A stretch of DNA of 64,000 nucleotides, from the NCBI GenBank assembly GCA_000719695.1, contig JOHN01000025.1:1-64000 (forward strand), written 5' to 3'. The stretch is from Streptomyces sp. NRRL F-6131 (GTDB lineage Bacteria; Actinomycetota; Actinomycetes; Streptomycetales; Streptomycetaceae). Numbering within the stretch: the first letter of the stretch is position 1; each line of letters starts with the position of its first letter. The translations under genes were made by a program, and so were the position numbers. The notes under the pieces were generated by a model, which was not told the origin of the DNA, searched no databases, and saw only the letters and a list, made by a program, of their open reading frames with translations. Shown here in pieces: positions 1 to 7,841 of this stretch.

Positions 1-64
1 GGGTGGGGGTGCGGCCGGGGGTTGGCTCGGTCGGGTGGTGCGGTGCGAGTGGGTGGAGGTCGTG

Positions 65-970
65 GTGGGCGGTTTCGTCGTGGTCGGTGTCGATGGGTCG
101 CCGGAGAGCCTCGCGGCTCTGGACTGGGCGGCCGAGGAGGCGGCGGGGCGGGGGGTGGTGCTGAAGGTGGTGCTGGCCTGGCCGAGTGCGGTGACGCCGT
201 TGTCGGTGCTGGGGGCGGTTGAGCTGGCGCACCGGCAGGCGGACGTGACGCTGCGCGAGGCGGAGTTGCGGGTGCGGGAGCGGTGGCCGGAGCTGGGGGT
301 GGCGGCGGTGCGGGTGCCGCGCGATCCGGTGCGGGCGCTGCTGGAGGAGACGGCGGAGGGGGCCGGGCTGCTGGTGCTCGGGTCGCGGGGGCTCGGGGCG
401 GTGGCGGGGTTCCTGGTCGGGTCGGTGAGCCAGCGGGTGCTGGCCAGGGTCGCGTGCCCGGTGGTGATGGTCCGAGGGGGAGCGGACGGCGGCCGGGAGG
501 TGGTGGTCGGCGTCGACCCGTACGAGGGGGCCGGCGAGGTGCTCGCCCATGCCTTCGACGTGGCGGAGCGGCGTGGGCTGCCGGTGCGGGCCGTCTATGC
601 CTGGACGCTCCCGGTGGCCTACCAGTACGCGGGCATCGCGGCGAGCGTCGATGTGTCCGGCGAGATGCAGGCGTTCGCCGAGGGTGAGCTGACCCGGGTG
701 GTCCAGCCGTGGCGGTCGGAGCATCCGGGGGTGACAGTGGTCGAGGAGACGTTGAACGCGCGGCCCGCCAAGGTGCTCGCCGAGCGTGCGGCGGATGCGG
801 AGCTGGTGGTGATCGGGCGGCGGGTTCGCCGGTCGCCGCTGCGGATGCACGTCGGTGCGGTGGCGCACGCGGTGCTGCACCACGTGCCGTGTCCGGTCGC
901 GGTGGTGCCCTACGAGCGGACGGCCCAGGAGCACACCCCCGACGAGACGCAGGAGGCGGGCGATGAGTGA
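65..970 (+). CDS. tandem universal stress protein (UspA family)
   Basis: This protein of about 301 residues has two Usp domains in tandem and probably acts as a cytosolic ATP-binding stress protein. The first domain opens with VVVGVDGSPES and has the nucleotide-loop pattern G-x2-G-x9-G-S in GSRGLGAVAGFLVGS. The second domain opens with VVVGVDPYEGA, but its loop is degenerate (GRRVRRSPLRMHVGA), so it may not bind ATP. The GTG at 65 is chosen because GGTGGAGG sits 5 bases upstream; in-frame GTGs at 35 and 62 are alternatives. The stop overlaps the start of the next Usp gene by 8 bases, so the two are probably co-translated. The family is clear, but the specific role is not visible. Confidence 0.85.
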   Translation: MGGFVVVGVDGSPESLAALDWAAEEAAGRGVVLKVVLAWPSAVTPLSVLGAVELAHRQADVTLREAELRVRERWPELGVAAVRVPRDPVRALLEETAEGAGLLVLGSRGLGAVAGFLVGSVSQRVLARVACPVVMVRGGADGGREVVVGVDPYEGAGEVLAHAFDVAERRGLPVRAVYAWTLPVAYQYAGIAASVDVSGEMQAFAEGELTRVVQPWRSEHPGVTVVEETLNARPAKVLAERAADAELVVIGRRVRRSPLRMHVGAVAHAVLHHVPCPVAVVPYERTAQEHTPDETQEAGDE

Positions 971-1817
971 CCCGGTGCTGGTGGGGGTCGACGGCTCGGA
1001 GTCGAGCCTCGCCGCGGTGGACGTCGCGGTCCGTGAGGCGCGGCTGCGCGGGTGCGGCCTGCGGATCGTGCACGCGTTCATCTGGCCGCTGATGCACGTG
1101 TCGCTGGGCCCGGCCCAGGGCGGTCCGGCGGAGGGCGGGCTGCGGCACCAGGCGGAGACCGTGCTGGCGGACGCCCGTGCGCGGGCCCGGGCGCTGGACC
1201 CGGGGCTGGAGCTCGCTGCCGAGCTGGTCACCGGCGAGCCGCTGACCGTGCTGGCCCAGCGGTCGCGGGAGTCCTGTCTGGTCGTGGTCGGCAGCCGGGG
1301 GCTGGGCCGGTTCGGGGCGCTGCTGATCGGTTCGGTGGCCGTGCACCTGGCCGCGCACGCCGCCTGCCCGGTGCTGATCGTCCGGGGCCGGCCGGAGCCG
1401 GACGGGCCGGTGCTGGTGGCGGTCGACGGGTCGGGGGTGGGTGCGGAGGCGCTGGACTTCGCCTTCGCGGAGGCGTCCGCCCGCCGGGCGCCGTTGACGG
1501 CGTTGCACGTGGCGCATCCGAGCGCGAGCCTGCCGGGACAGGAGGAGCGGGCGCTCGCCGAGGCGATGGCCGGTCGGCGGGGCACGTACCCGGACGTGGA
1601 ACTGCGCTCGGAACTGATCGAGGCCCACGCCCGGCCGGCGCTGATCGACGCGAGCCGGGCGGCCCAGCTGCTGGTGGTCGGCGCCCGGGGCCGGGGCGGG
1701 TTCGCGGGCATGCTGCTGGGGTCGACCAGTCAGGCGATGATCCAGCACGCGCACTGCCCGGTGGTGGTGGTCCGGCACGAGGCGCGGTCGGCGGAGGCGC
1801 CGGCACCGATCGGGTAG
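963..1817 (+). CDS. tandem universal stress protein (UspA family)
   Basis: This is a 284-residue two-domain Usp protein, translationally coupled to the preceding paralogue. Both domains keep the ATP-loop pattern: GSRGLGRFGALLIGS in the first and GARGRGGFAGMLLGS in the second. Unlike its neighbour, it may therefore bind nucleotide in both halves. The ATG lies inside the end of the upstream gene. Paired double-domain Usp genes are common in streptomycetes and are often induced by dormancy or hypoxia; nothing in this sequence shows the regulator. It is followed closely by the convergent NAD-kinase-like gene, only 10 bases away. Confidence 0.9.
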   Translation: MSDPVLVGVDGSESSLAAVDVAVREARLRGCGLRIVHAFIWPLMHVSLGPAQGGPAEGGLRHQAETVLADARARARALDPGLELAAELVTGEPLTVLAQRSRESCLVVVGSRGLGRFGALLIGSVAVHLAAHAACPVLIVRGRPEPDGPVLVAVDGSGVGAEALDFAFAEASARRAPLTALHVAHPSASLPGQEERALAEAMAGRRGTYPDVELRSELIEAHARPALIDASRAAQLLVVGARGRGGFAGMLLGSTSQAMIQHAHCPVVVVRHEARSAEAPAPIG

Positions 1818-1827
1818 GGCGGCTGGT

Positions 1828-2742
1828 TCAGCCGAGCAGCCGCAGCCGGGTGGCCGCGACGCCGACCCGCACCGTCTGCCCCCGGACGAGGTCCAGCGTG
1901 TCGTTCTCGACGCCGTCCCCGAATGCCACCAGCCGGTCCGACTCCACGGTCAGGACGAGCCGCTGCTCCCCGTCGAGCAGGCCGTGCACCCGGGTGGTGC
2001 CGGTGGCGGGGGAGGGCCACGCCTCTCGGACGAACCAGGCGAGCGTCGGCGCGCCGGGTGCGGGCAGGGCGAGCGGGCCGCCGCGGTCCTGCCAGACGGA
2101 GCGGCACCAGCCGGTGCCGCCGGTGCCGGTGCCGACCAGGACCCCGGACGAGGCCTGGGCCTCGTCGCCGTCCGGTGCACCGGGGTGCTGCTCGACGGCC
2201 AGCCGGTAGCGCGCGGTCTGGTGGCCGGGCTGGCCGACGTAGACCTCGTTGAGCGCGAGCAGCCGCTGGGTGTCGTCGGCGACGGCTTCGACCATGGTGC
2301 GTTCCTCGGTCCGCCGGTCGGCGCCGGGGCCGACGGCGGCCGGGAGCAGCCGCGGCAGGTCGTCGGCACGGTGCCGGACCAGCACCCCGGGGTTGCGGCC
2401 GGGGTCGGTGTCCAGTCCGACGACGGGCTGGCCGTCGAGGTACTTGGCGACGTTGGCGACCAGGCCGTCCTGGCCGACCACGACGACCACGTCCTCCGGT
2501 TCGAAGAGGAACCGGGGCAGGTCGGCGCGCTCGACCCGGGTGCGGCGCCAGTCGAGCGGCACGGCGCCGGCCGCCCGGGTCAGCGCCTCGGTCTGCCGGA
2601 CGTGGCGCCGCTCGACCTCCGCCACCGACCGGCCCCGACTGCCGAGGAAGTAGGCGGCCTGGCCGGGCGTGCCGTGGTGGGCGACCAGTTCCTGGTACTC
2701 GGTACGGCGGTGGACCAGGACCGCCCGGGGCGCGAGCGTCAC
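1828..2742 (-). CDS. NAD kinase-like protein, second gene of the SPFH pair
   Basis: This 304-residue protein of the NAD-kinase fold group starts with GTG and overlaps the end of the SPFH gene by 4 bases (GTGA). The region VVVVVGQDGLVANVAKYL occupies the place of the NAD-kinase GGDG loop, with Gln replacing the second Gly. A PVVGLDTDPGRNPGVLV segment follows, where classical enzymes carry their GxxGFL motif. The altered loop suggests a divergent kinase or nucleotide sensor rather than the housekeeping NAD kinase. The coupling implies it works with the SPFH membrane-scaffold protein. Other members of the diacylglycerol/NAD kinase superfamily cannot be excluded. Confidence 0.6.
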   Translation of the reverse strand: MTLAPRAVLVHRRTEYQELVAHHGTPGQAAYFLGSRGRSVAEVERRHVRQTEALTRAAGAVPLDWRRTRVERADLPRFLFEPEDVVVVVGQDGLVANVAKYLDGQPVVGLDTDPGRNPGVLVRHRADDLPRLLPAAVGPGADRRTEERTMVEAVADDTQRLLALNEVYVGQPGHQTARYRLAVEQHPGAPDGDEAQASSGVLVGTGTGGTGWCRSVWQDRGGPLALPAPGAPTLAWFVREAWPSPATGTTRVHGLLDGEQRLVLTVESDRLVAFGDGVENDTLDLVRGQTVRVGVAATRLRLLG

Positions 2743-3770
2743 CGTCCGCTCCCGTCCGTGCCACCGGCCAGCGGGCCCGTCGCGCCGAGCTTGGCGAGCA
2801 GCCCGGTCAGCACGTCGGGGGTGAGGGTGAGGCTGTCGATCCGCGGCAGGTGCTCGGCCAGCCGCATCAGCGCGAGCGCCCGCAGCACCGCCGGGTCGGC
2901 CTGCTGGTGCGCGGCCAGCCAGGCGGCCTCGGAAGCGGCCTTGGCCTCGCCGAGCGCGCGGGCCGCCTCGGCCTCGGCGCCGGCGAGCCGGGTGCGGCGC
3001 TGCGCCTCGGCGTCGGTGCGGATCCGGTCGGCGACCGCCTCGTCCTCGGCCTGGAGCCGGGCGTTGGCCCCTTGCTGGGTGATCAGCTGCTCCTCCCGCC
3101 GGGCGAGTTCGATCCGGTTGGCGAGCTCGTTCTCGGCGATGCCGCGCTCGTGTTCGACGGCGACGGCGCGCCGTTCGAAGGTGGCCCGGTCGGCCTCCTG
3201 CTGGACCAGTTCGCGGGCGGGGGTGCGCAGGGCGCGTTCCACCTCCGGCTCGGGGCGCAGGGCGACGACCCGGACGGCGATGACGGCGAGTCCGGTCTCG
3301 GTGAGCCGCGGTTCGGCGGCGAGTCCGGCGGCCATCCGCTCGCGGACGGTGGCGATGCCGTCGGCCAGGGCGGTGGCGAGCGGGGTGCGGGCGAGCAGGC
3401 CGAGCGCGTGCTGCTGGGCGGTCTCGGTGAGCAGGGTGGCGAGCTGGTCGAGCGGGGCGGAGCGCCAGGCGCCGGTGTCGGGGTCGATGCCGAAGTCGAC
3501 GCGCGCGGCGGCGGTGGCCGGGTCGGTGATCCGGTAGGTGAGGGTGCCCTGGACGGTGACGTCCTGGAAGTCGGCGGTGCGGGCGTGGAAGAGCATGGCG
3601 AGTTCGCGGTCGTCGACCGGGACCTCGGAGAGTGCGGCGGTGAGCGGGCGGAACCAGAAGGCGAGTCCGGTGCCGTCGTGGGTGAGCCGGCCGCGGCGGA
3701 CGTGCCGGATGTGGGCGGTGGGGAGGGCGCGCAGGTGGCGCATCCCGAAGCGCTTGGTGATGTCGGCCAT
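2739..3770 (-). CDS. SPFH/Band 7 (slipin or flotillin-like) protein
   Basis: This 343-residue protein has an SPFH/Band 7 domain in its first half (around RHVRRGRLTHDGTGLAFWF and FHARTADFQDVTVQGTLTYR). A long charged helical region rich in Ala, Glu and Arg follows (about residues 175-300), typical of flotillin/slipin coiled coils. No N-terminal membrane helix is evident, so association with membranes is probably peripheral. The ATG at 3770 is preceded by AAAGGAG. It is the first gene of a two-gene unit with the NAD-kinase-like protein. Its promoter region carries two copies of the same palindrome, which implies a dedicated repressor. Confidence 0.75.
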   Translation of the reverse strand: MADITKRFGMRHLRALPTAHIRHVRRGRLTHDGTGLAFWFRPLTAALSEVPVDDRELAMLFHARTADFQDVTVQGTLTYRITDPATAAARVDFGIDPDTGAWRSAPLDQLATLLTETAQQHALGLLARTPLATALADGIATVRERMAAGLAAEPRLTETGLAVIAVRVVALRPEPEVERALRTPARELVQQEADRATFERRAVAVEHERGIAENELANRIELARREEQLITQQGANARLQAEDEAVADRIRTDAEAQRRTRLAGAEAEAARALGEAKAASEAAWLAAHQQADPAVLRALALMRLAEHLPRIDSLTLTPDVLTGLLAKLGATGPLAGGTDGSGR

Positions 3771-3783
3771 GGGTGGCTCCTTT

Positions 3784-3798
3784 TCGTCATGCTGACGA
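3784..3798. promoter_or_regulatory. operator candidate, proximal copy of TCGTCA-N3-TGACGA
   Basis: A perfect inverted repeat TCGTCA-TGC-TGACGA lies 14 bases upstream of the SPFH start codon, overlapping or next to its ribosome site. An identical pair of arms recurs 34 bp further upstream, about three helical turns. Repressor binding here is inference. Confidence 0.6.
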
Positions 3799-3817
3799 TA
3801 TTGACTGACAAGGGATC

Positions 3818-3832
3818 TCGTCAAGGTGACGA
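3818..3832. promoter_or_regulatory. operator candidate, distal copy of TCGTCA-N3-TGACGA
   Basis: This is the second perfect copy, TCGTCA-AGG-TGACGA. On the minus strand a TTGACG (-35-like) lies within it and TATCGT follows 18 bases later, so this repeat would cover a promoter for the SPFH/NAD-kinase-like pair. The identical arms and 34-bp centre-to-centre spacing suggest a regulator binding as two dimers on one DNA face. Confidence 0.6.
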
Positions 3833-3840
3833 AAAACAGC

Positions 3841-3890
3841 CCCCGGTCTCCGCCTCGGTCCCCGGCCCCCGGTCCCCGCCCCCGGTCCCC
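3841..3890. repeat. C-rich low-complexity repeat (CCCCGGTCCCC-like)
   Basis: Several imperfect copies of CCCCGGTCCCC lie between the divergent SPFH and propeller genes. No coding potential is convincing here. Confidence 0.5.
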
Positions 3891-3987
3891 GGCCCGCGGT
3901 CTCCAGGCCCCAGCCCGCGGTCGCCGCCCCGTCCCGTCCCGCCCCGTTCCGCGGAGGGCCCGGGGGCGGCCGTGGGAGGATCGACCG

Positions 3988-5067
3988 GTGCTGAGGATGC
4001 GAACGACCAGGCTCCCCGCTGTGCTGCTCGCGGCGGTCTGCGCCGCCGCCGTCACCGTCACCGTCGGCGGAGCCGCGCTCGGGGCGCCGCCGGCCTTCGC
4101 GGCGGACCCGGGCGGTCAGGCGTTCACCATCACCGACCCGCGGATCACCGAGTCCAGCGGCCTCGCGGCGAGCCGCCGGCATCCCGGCGTCGTCTGGACG
4201 CACAACGACAGCGACGACGGCCCCTACGTCTACGCCGTCGACGCCCAGGGCCGCACGGTCGCCACCGTCACCCTGCGCGGCATCGAGCCGCGCGACGTCG
4301 AGGCGATCTCGCTCGGCCCGGACGGCCGGCTCTACGTCGGCGACATCGGGGACAACCTCGGCGGCAAGTGGCCCGAAGTCTGGATCTACGCCTTCGCCGA
4401 GCCCGCGGAACTCCGCGACCAGACCGTGGAGGTGACCCGCTACAAGGTCCGCTACGAGGACGGCCCGCGCGACGCCGAGGCGCTCATGGTCGACCCGGTG
4501 ACCGGTCGCGCCTACATCGCCAGCAAGAAGCAGGGCGGCGGCGGGCTCTACCAGGGACCGGAGAAGCTCTCCCCGACCGGGGTGAACACCTTCCGCCGGA
4601 TCGCCGACGTGCCGTGGATCACCGACGGCTCCTTCTCGCCGGACGGCACCCGGCTGGTGCTGCGCGGCTACCTGGGTGCCACCCTCTACCGCTGGAAGGA
4701 CGGTGCGCCGAGCGAACTCGGCCGGCTGTCCCCGCCGTTCCAGGGTCAGGGCGAGTCGGTCACCTTCACCGCGGACGGCCGGGCGGTGCTCTACGGCGCC
4801 GAGGGCAGGAACAGTCCGGTCTGGCGCGAGTCGCTCGACGACGAGCAGCTTCCGGACACCGTCCCACCGCTGCGCAGCCCGGACCCGAAGGTGTCCTCCC
4901 CGGGTGCGGGGACGTCCGCCCCGGCCGCCGGTGGGGCCGCGCCGACGCAGGCCGCCGGCGACAAGGATTCCCCCGCCGGGGCCGGGGACCAGGCGCTCGG
5001 CGTGGTGTTCCTGCTCGCGATCGCCGCCGCGGTGTTCGGGCTGCGACGGAAGAAGCGCGAGGGGTGA
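3988..5067 (+). CDS. secreted beta-propeller-like protein with C-terminal membrane anchor
   Basis: This 359-residue exported protein has a start at GTG 3988, 7 bases after GGGAGGA; an ATG at 3997 is also possible. An N-terminal signal peptide (RTTRLPAVLLAAVCAAAV) ends near AFA-ADPGG. The body has repeated propeller-type strands: ITESSGLAASRRHPGVVWTH, DGRLYVGDIGDN, GRAYIASKK, SFSPDGTRLVLRGY and ESVTFTADGRAVLYG. A Pro/Ala-rich linker follows, then a terminal helix (GVVFLLAIAAAVFGLRRKK) with basic residues that should anchor it in the membrane. There is no LPxTG sortase motif. It faces the cell exterior; a ligand or enzymatic role cannot be read from the sequence. Confidence 0.75.
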   Translation: MLRMRTTRLPAVLLAAVCAAAVTVTVGGAALGAPPAFAADPGGQAFTITDPRITESSGLAASRRHPGVVWTHNDSDDGPYVYAVDAQGRTVATVTLRGIEPRDVEAISLGPDGRLYVGDIGDNLGGKWPEVWIYAFAEPAELRDQTVEVTRYKVRYEDGPRDAEALMVDPVTGRAYIASKKQGGGGLYQGPEKLSPTGVNTFRRIADVPWITDGSFSPDGTRLVLRGYLGATLYRWKDGAPSELGRLSPPFQGQGESVTFTADGRAVLYGAEGRNSPVWRESLDDEQLPDTVPPLRSPDPKVSSPGAGTSAPAAGGAAPTQAAGDKDSPAGAGDQALGVVFLLAIAAAVFGLRRKKREG

Positions 5068-5333
5068 CTGCACGGATGTCCGGAGGTGAGCGGGTCCGAC
5101 GGCCACTGTCCCGCCACTCTCCGGCGCCACTGTCCGGCCGGTCGCCGGTCCGATCGACCGGCCGTTCTTGATCGAGTCCTGTCGAGCGTGAGCGAACGAC
5201 CCTTCTCCGGGAAGGTCGGCCGTCCGGTCCCTTGACAGGCCGCGCCCAACGGCGGCGATCTGTCGCCGATTTGTGACAAAGGTTGGCCAACACCGGCCCC
5301 ACGAGCGGTTTTCGTGGACGTAGTGTTCCGACT

Positions 5334-7742
5334 ATGTCACGGAGAAGCCGCCGCACTCCCTCCCCGGAGCCCCTCGACACCTGGGTCCCGCGCCCCCGGC
5401 GCCGCGAGACCCCGCTCGGCCTGCTCGGCCACGGCGTGAAGTTCCTCGGCTACAGCACCCTCGCGGGCGTCCTGCTCGCGGGCATCGCCCTGCCGGCCGC
5501 CGGTGCGCTCGGGCTCGGCATGAAGAGCGGTGTGGAGGAGTTCGACAGCATCCCCGACGGTCTGAAGACACCGCCGCTCACCCAGGCGAGCTGGATATAC
5601 GACGCCAAGGGCCAGCAGATAGCCAAGGTCTACGAGCGCGACCGGCGGGTGATCACCGCCGAGGAGATGGGCACGCTCATACGCCAGGCCCAGGTGGACA
5701 TCGAGGACGCGCGCTTCTACGAGCACGGCGCCGTCGACCTCAAGGGCGTCCTGCGGGCCATCACCAAGAACGCGGAGAGCGGCACCACCGTGCAGGGCGC
5801 GTCCACGCTCACCCAGCAGTACGTGAAGAACGTCAACGTGGAGAAGGCCGGCGACGACCCGGTGGCGGTGCTGGAGGCCCAGCGCAAGACCCTGGGCCGC
5901 AAGGTCCAGGAGCTCAAGTTCGCCATCAAGTTGGAGGAGGAGCTCACCAAGGACCAGATCCTCACCAACTACCTCAACATCACGTACTACGGCCAGCAGG
6001 CCTACGGGATCCAGGCGGCCGCCCAGCGCTACTTCAGCAAGGACACCAAGGACCTCACCGTCGCCGAGGCCGCGACCCTGGCGGGCCTGGTGCAGAACCC
6101 CTCCCAGTTCGACCCCAAGGCCCACCCGGAGGCCGCGCGCAAGCGCCGCGACGTCGTCGTCGACAAGATGGTGGAGAACAAGCACCTCACCGCGGAGCAG
6201 GCCAGGGAGGCCAAGTCCGGGCCGGTCGTCCTGCACTACCAGGCGCCGCAGAACGGCTGCATCACCGCCGACGCGGGCATGGGCTTCTTCTGCGACTACG
6301 TCCGGCACGTGATCAAGCAGGACCCGGTCTTCGGCAAGACCGCCGCCGAGCGCAAGAAGCTGTGGGACCAGGGCGGCCTCTCCATCCACACCACCCTCGA
6401 CCCGGTGAAGCAGGCGGCCGCGCTCAAGGCGGTCACCAGCAAGGTCAAGGTCACCGACCAGGTGTCGGCGGCGATGACCATGGTGGAGCCGGGCACCGGC
6501 AAGATCCTGGCGATGGCCCAGACCCGTCCGTACGGGATCGACCCGGCCAAGAACCAGACCGTCGTCAACTACAACGTCGACGCGGCGATGGGCGGCGGCA
6601 ACGGCTTCCAGCCGGGCTCCAACTTCAAGCCGATCGTGGCCGCCGCCGGTCTGGAGGCCGGGCTCACCTCCACCCAGTCCTACCCGTCGCCCAACAAGAT
6701 GGACTGGCCGACGATGAGCACCTGCGACGGCACCTGGAAGAACCTGGAGAAGGGCAAGAAGGGCGGCACCATCCCCAACGAGTCGTCGGGCGAGGTCGGC
6801 CCGTACGAGCTCAAGGAGGCGATGGCGCTCTCGGTCAACACCTACTTCGTGCAGATGGAGCAGGAGATCGGCCTCTGCGCGGTCAAGCAGATGGCCAACA
6901 AGCTCGGCGTGGCGGGCAAGGCGAGCGGCAAGCCGCTGCAGGAGCTGCCGGCCCTCGGCCTGGGCACCCAGGAGGTGAGCCCGCTGGTGATGGCCAACGT
7001 CTACGCCACCTTCGCCAACCGCGGCACCTACTGCACGCCGGTCGCGATCAGCGGCATCACCACGATGGACGGCAAGGACGTCGCGGTCACCCCGACCAAG
7101 TGCGACCGGGTCTTCTCCGAGAGCACCGCCGACATCATCAACACCGTGCTGCTCGGCGTCACCGAGAAGGGCGGCACCGGTCGTGACCTCGGCCTGGACG
7201 ACGAACGCCAGATCGCCGGCAAGACCGGCACCTCGGACGAGAAGAAGTCGGCCTGGTTCAGCGGCTACACCGGCAACCTCGCCACCTCGGTCTGGCTGGG
7301 CGGTCCGGCCGGTGGCGTGCCGATGAAGAACATCCGGATCGGCGGCAAGTGGTTCGACGAGGTCTTCGGCGCCACCGGCCCGGGGCCGATCTGGCAGATG
7401 GCGATGAACGACGCCGTCCGGACCATGCCGGAGAAGGAGTTCCAGACCGTCTACATCCCGAACCCGCCGCCCAAGCGCGACCCCTCGGCGAGCCCGGGCA
7501 GCGGCTCGCCCGGTTCGGGCAGCGGCTCCCCGTGGACGACCTGGCCGGGCGGCCAGCCGACCGACGTCGCCCCGACCTGGCCCGGCGGGCGCACCCCGCC
7601 CCCCGGCCGGCAGCCCACCCGCAAGCCCGCCCAGCCCACGCAGCCGGTCCAGCCCGTGCAGCCGCAGGGGCAGGACGGGCAGAACCGGCAGGAGCCGCAG
7701 GGCCAGCCGGCCGGGTCCGACGAGCAGCACGCCGACGGCTGA
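5334..7742 (+). CDS. bifunctional penicillin-binding protein (GT51 glycosyltransferase/transpeptidase)
   Basis: This 802-residue class A penicillin-binding protein polymerises lipid II and crosslinks peptidoglycan outside the membrane. After a basic N-terminus there is one membrane helix (about residues 36-60). The GT51 domain shows EDARFYEHG (about 124), STLTQQYVK and the downstream region ending in AGLVQNPSQFDP. The transpeptidase has SNFK (Ser429/Lys432), SVN (500-502) and KTGT (630-633). The C-terminal tail of about 85 residues is rich in Pro, Gly and Gln and is probably disordered. No ribosome site is visible before the ATG; a TAGTGT -10-like hexamer ends 7 bases upstream, which would suit a leaderless message. 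Confidence 0.93.
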   Translation: MSRRSRRTPSPEPLDTWVPRPRRRETPLGLLGHGVKFLGYSTLAGVLLAGIALPAAGALGLGMKSGVEEFDSIPDGLKTPPLTQASWIYDAKGQQIAKVYERDRRVITAEEMGTLIRQAQVDIEDARFYEHGAVDLKGVLRAITKNAESGTTVQGASTLTQQYVKNVNVEKAGDDPVAVLEAQRKTLGRKVQELKFAIKLEEELTKDQILTNYLNITYYGQQAYGIQAAAQRYFSKDTKDLTVAEAATLAGLVQNPSQFDPKAHPEAARKRRDVVVDKMVENKHLTAEQAREAKSGPVVLHYQAPQNGCITADAGMGFFCDYVRHVIKQDPVFGKTAAERKKLWDQGGLSIHTTLDPVKQAAALKAVTSKVKVTDQVSAAMTMVEPGTGKILAMAQTRPYGIDPAKNQTVVNYNVDAAMGGGNGFQPGSNFKPIVAAAGLEAGLTSTQSYPSPNKMDWPTMSTCDGTWKNLEKGKKGGTIPNESSGEVGPYELKEAMALSVNTYFVQMEQEIGLCAVKQMANKLGVAGKASGKPLQELPALGLGTQEVSPLVMANVYATFANRGTYCTPVAISGITTMDGKDVAVTPTKCDRVFSESTADIINTVLLGVTEKGGTGRDLGLDDERQIAGKTGTSDEKKSAWFSGYTGNLATSVWLGGPAGGVPMKNIRIGGKWFDEVFGATGPGPIWQMAMNDAVRTMPEKEFQTVYIPNPPPKRDPSASPGSGSPGSGSGSPWTTWPGGQPTDVAPTWPGGRTPPPGRQPTRKPAQPTQPVQPVQPQGQDGQNRQEPQGQPAGSDEQHADG

Positions 7743-7780
7743 CCGCCGTCGGGGGAGCTCCACACGGCCCTCTGGCGCAT

Positions 7781-7826
7781 GCGACCGCGCCCCGGAACGT
7801 CGACGGACGTTCCGGGGCGCGGTCGC
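7781..7826. terminator. bidirectional hairpin terminator, 20-bp perfect stem
   Basis: The arms 7781-7800 and 7807-7826 are perfect complements with a 6-base loop (CGACGG). The hairpin lies between the convergent penicillin-binding protein and glycerophosphodiesterase genes. There is no U-tract, as is usual for such terminators in streptomycetes. Confidence 0.9.
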
Positions 7827-7841
7827 GTGCGGCGCGGGGTG

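Noticed and set aside
855..963. Upstream-extended frames for the second Usp, ligase, acetyltransferase and ECF/CAP genes
   Set aside because: The extensions are Arg/Pro/Ser-rich out-of-family sequence overlapping other genes or repeats. Internal starts with ribosome sites give the usual family N-termini.
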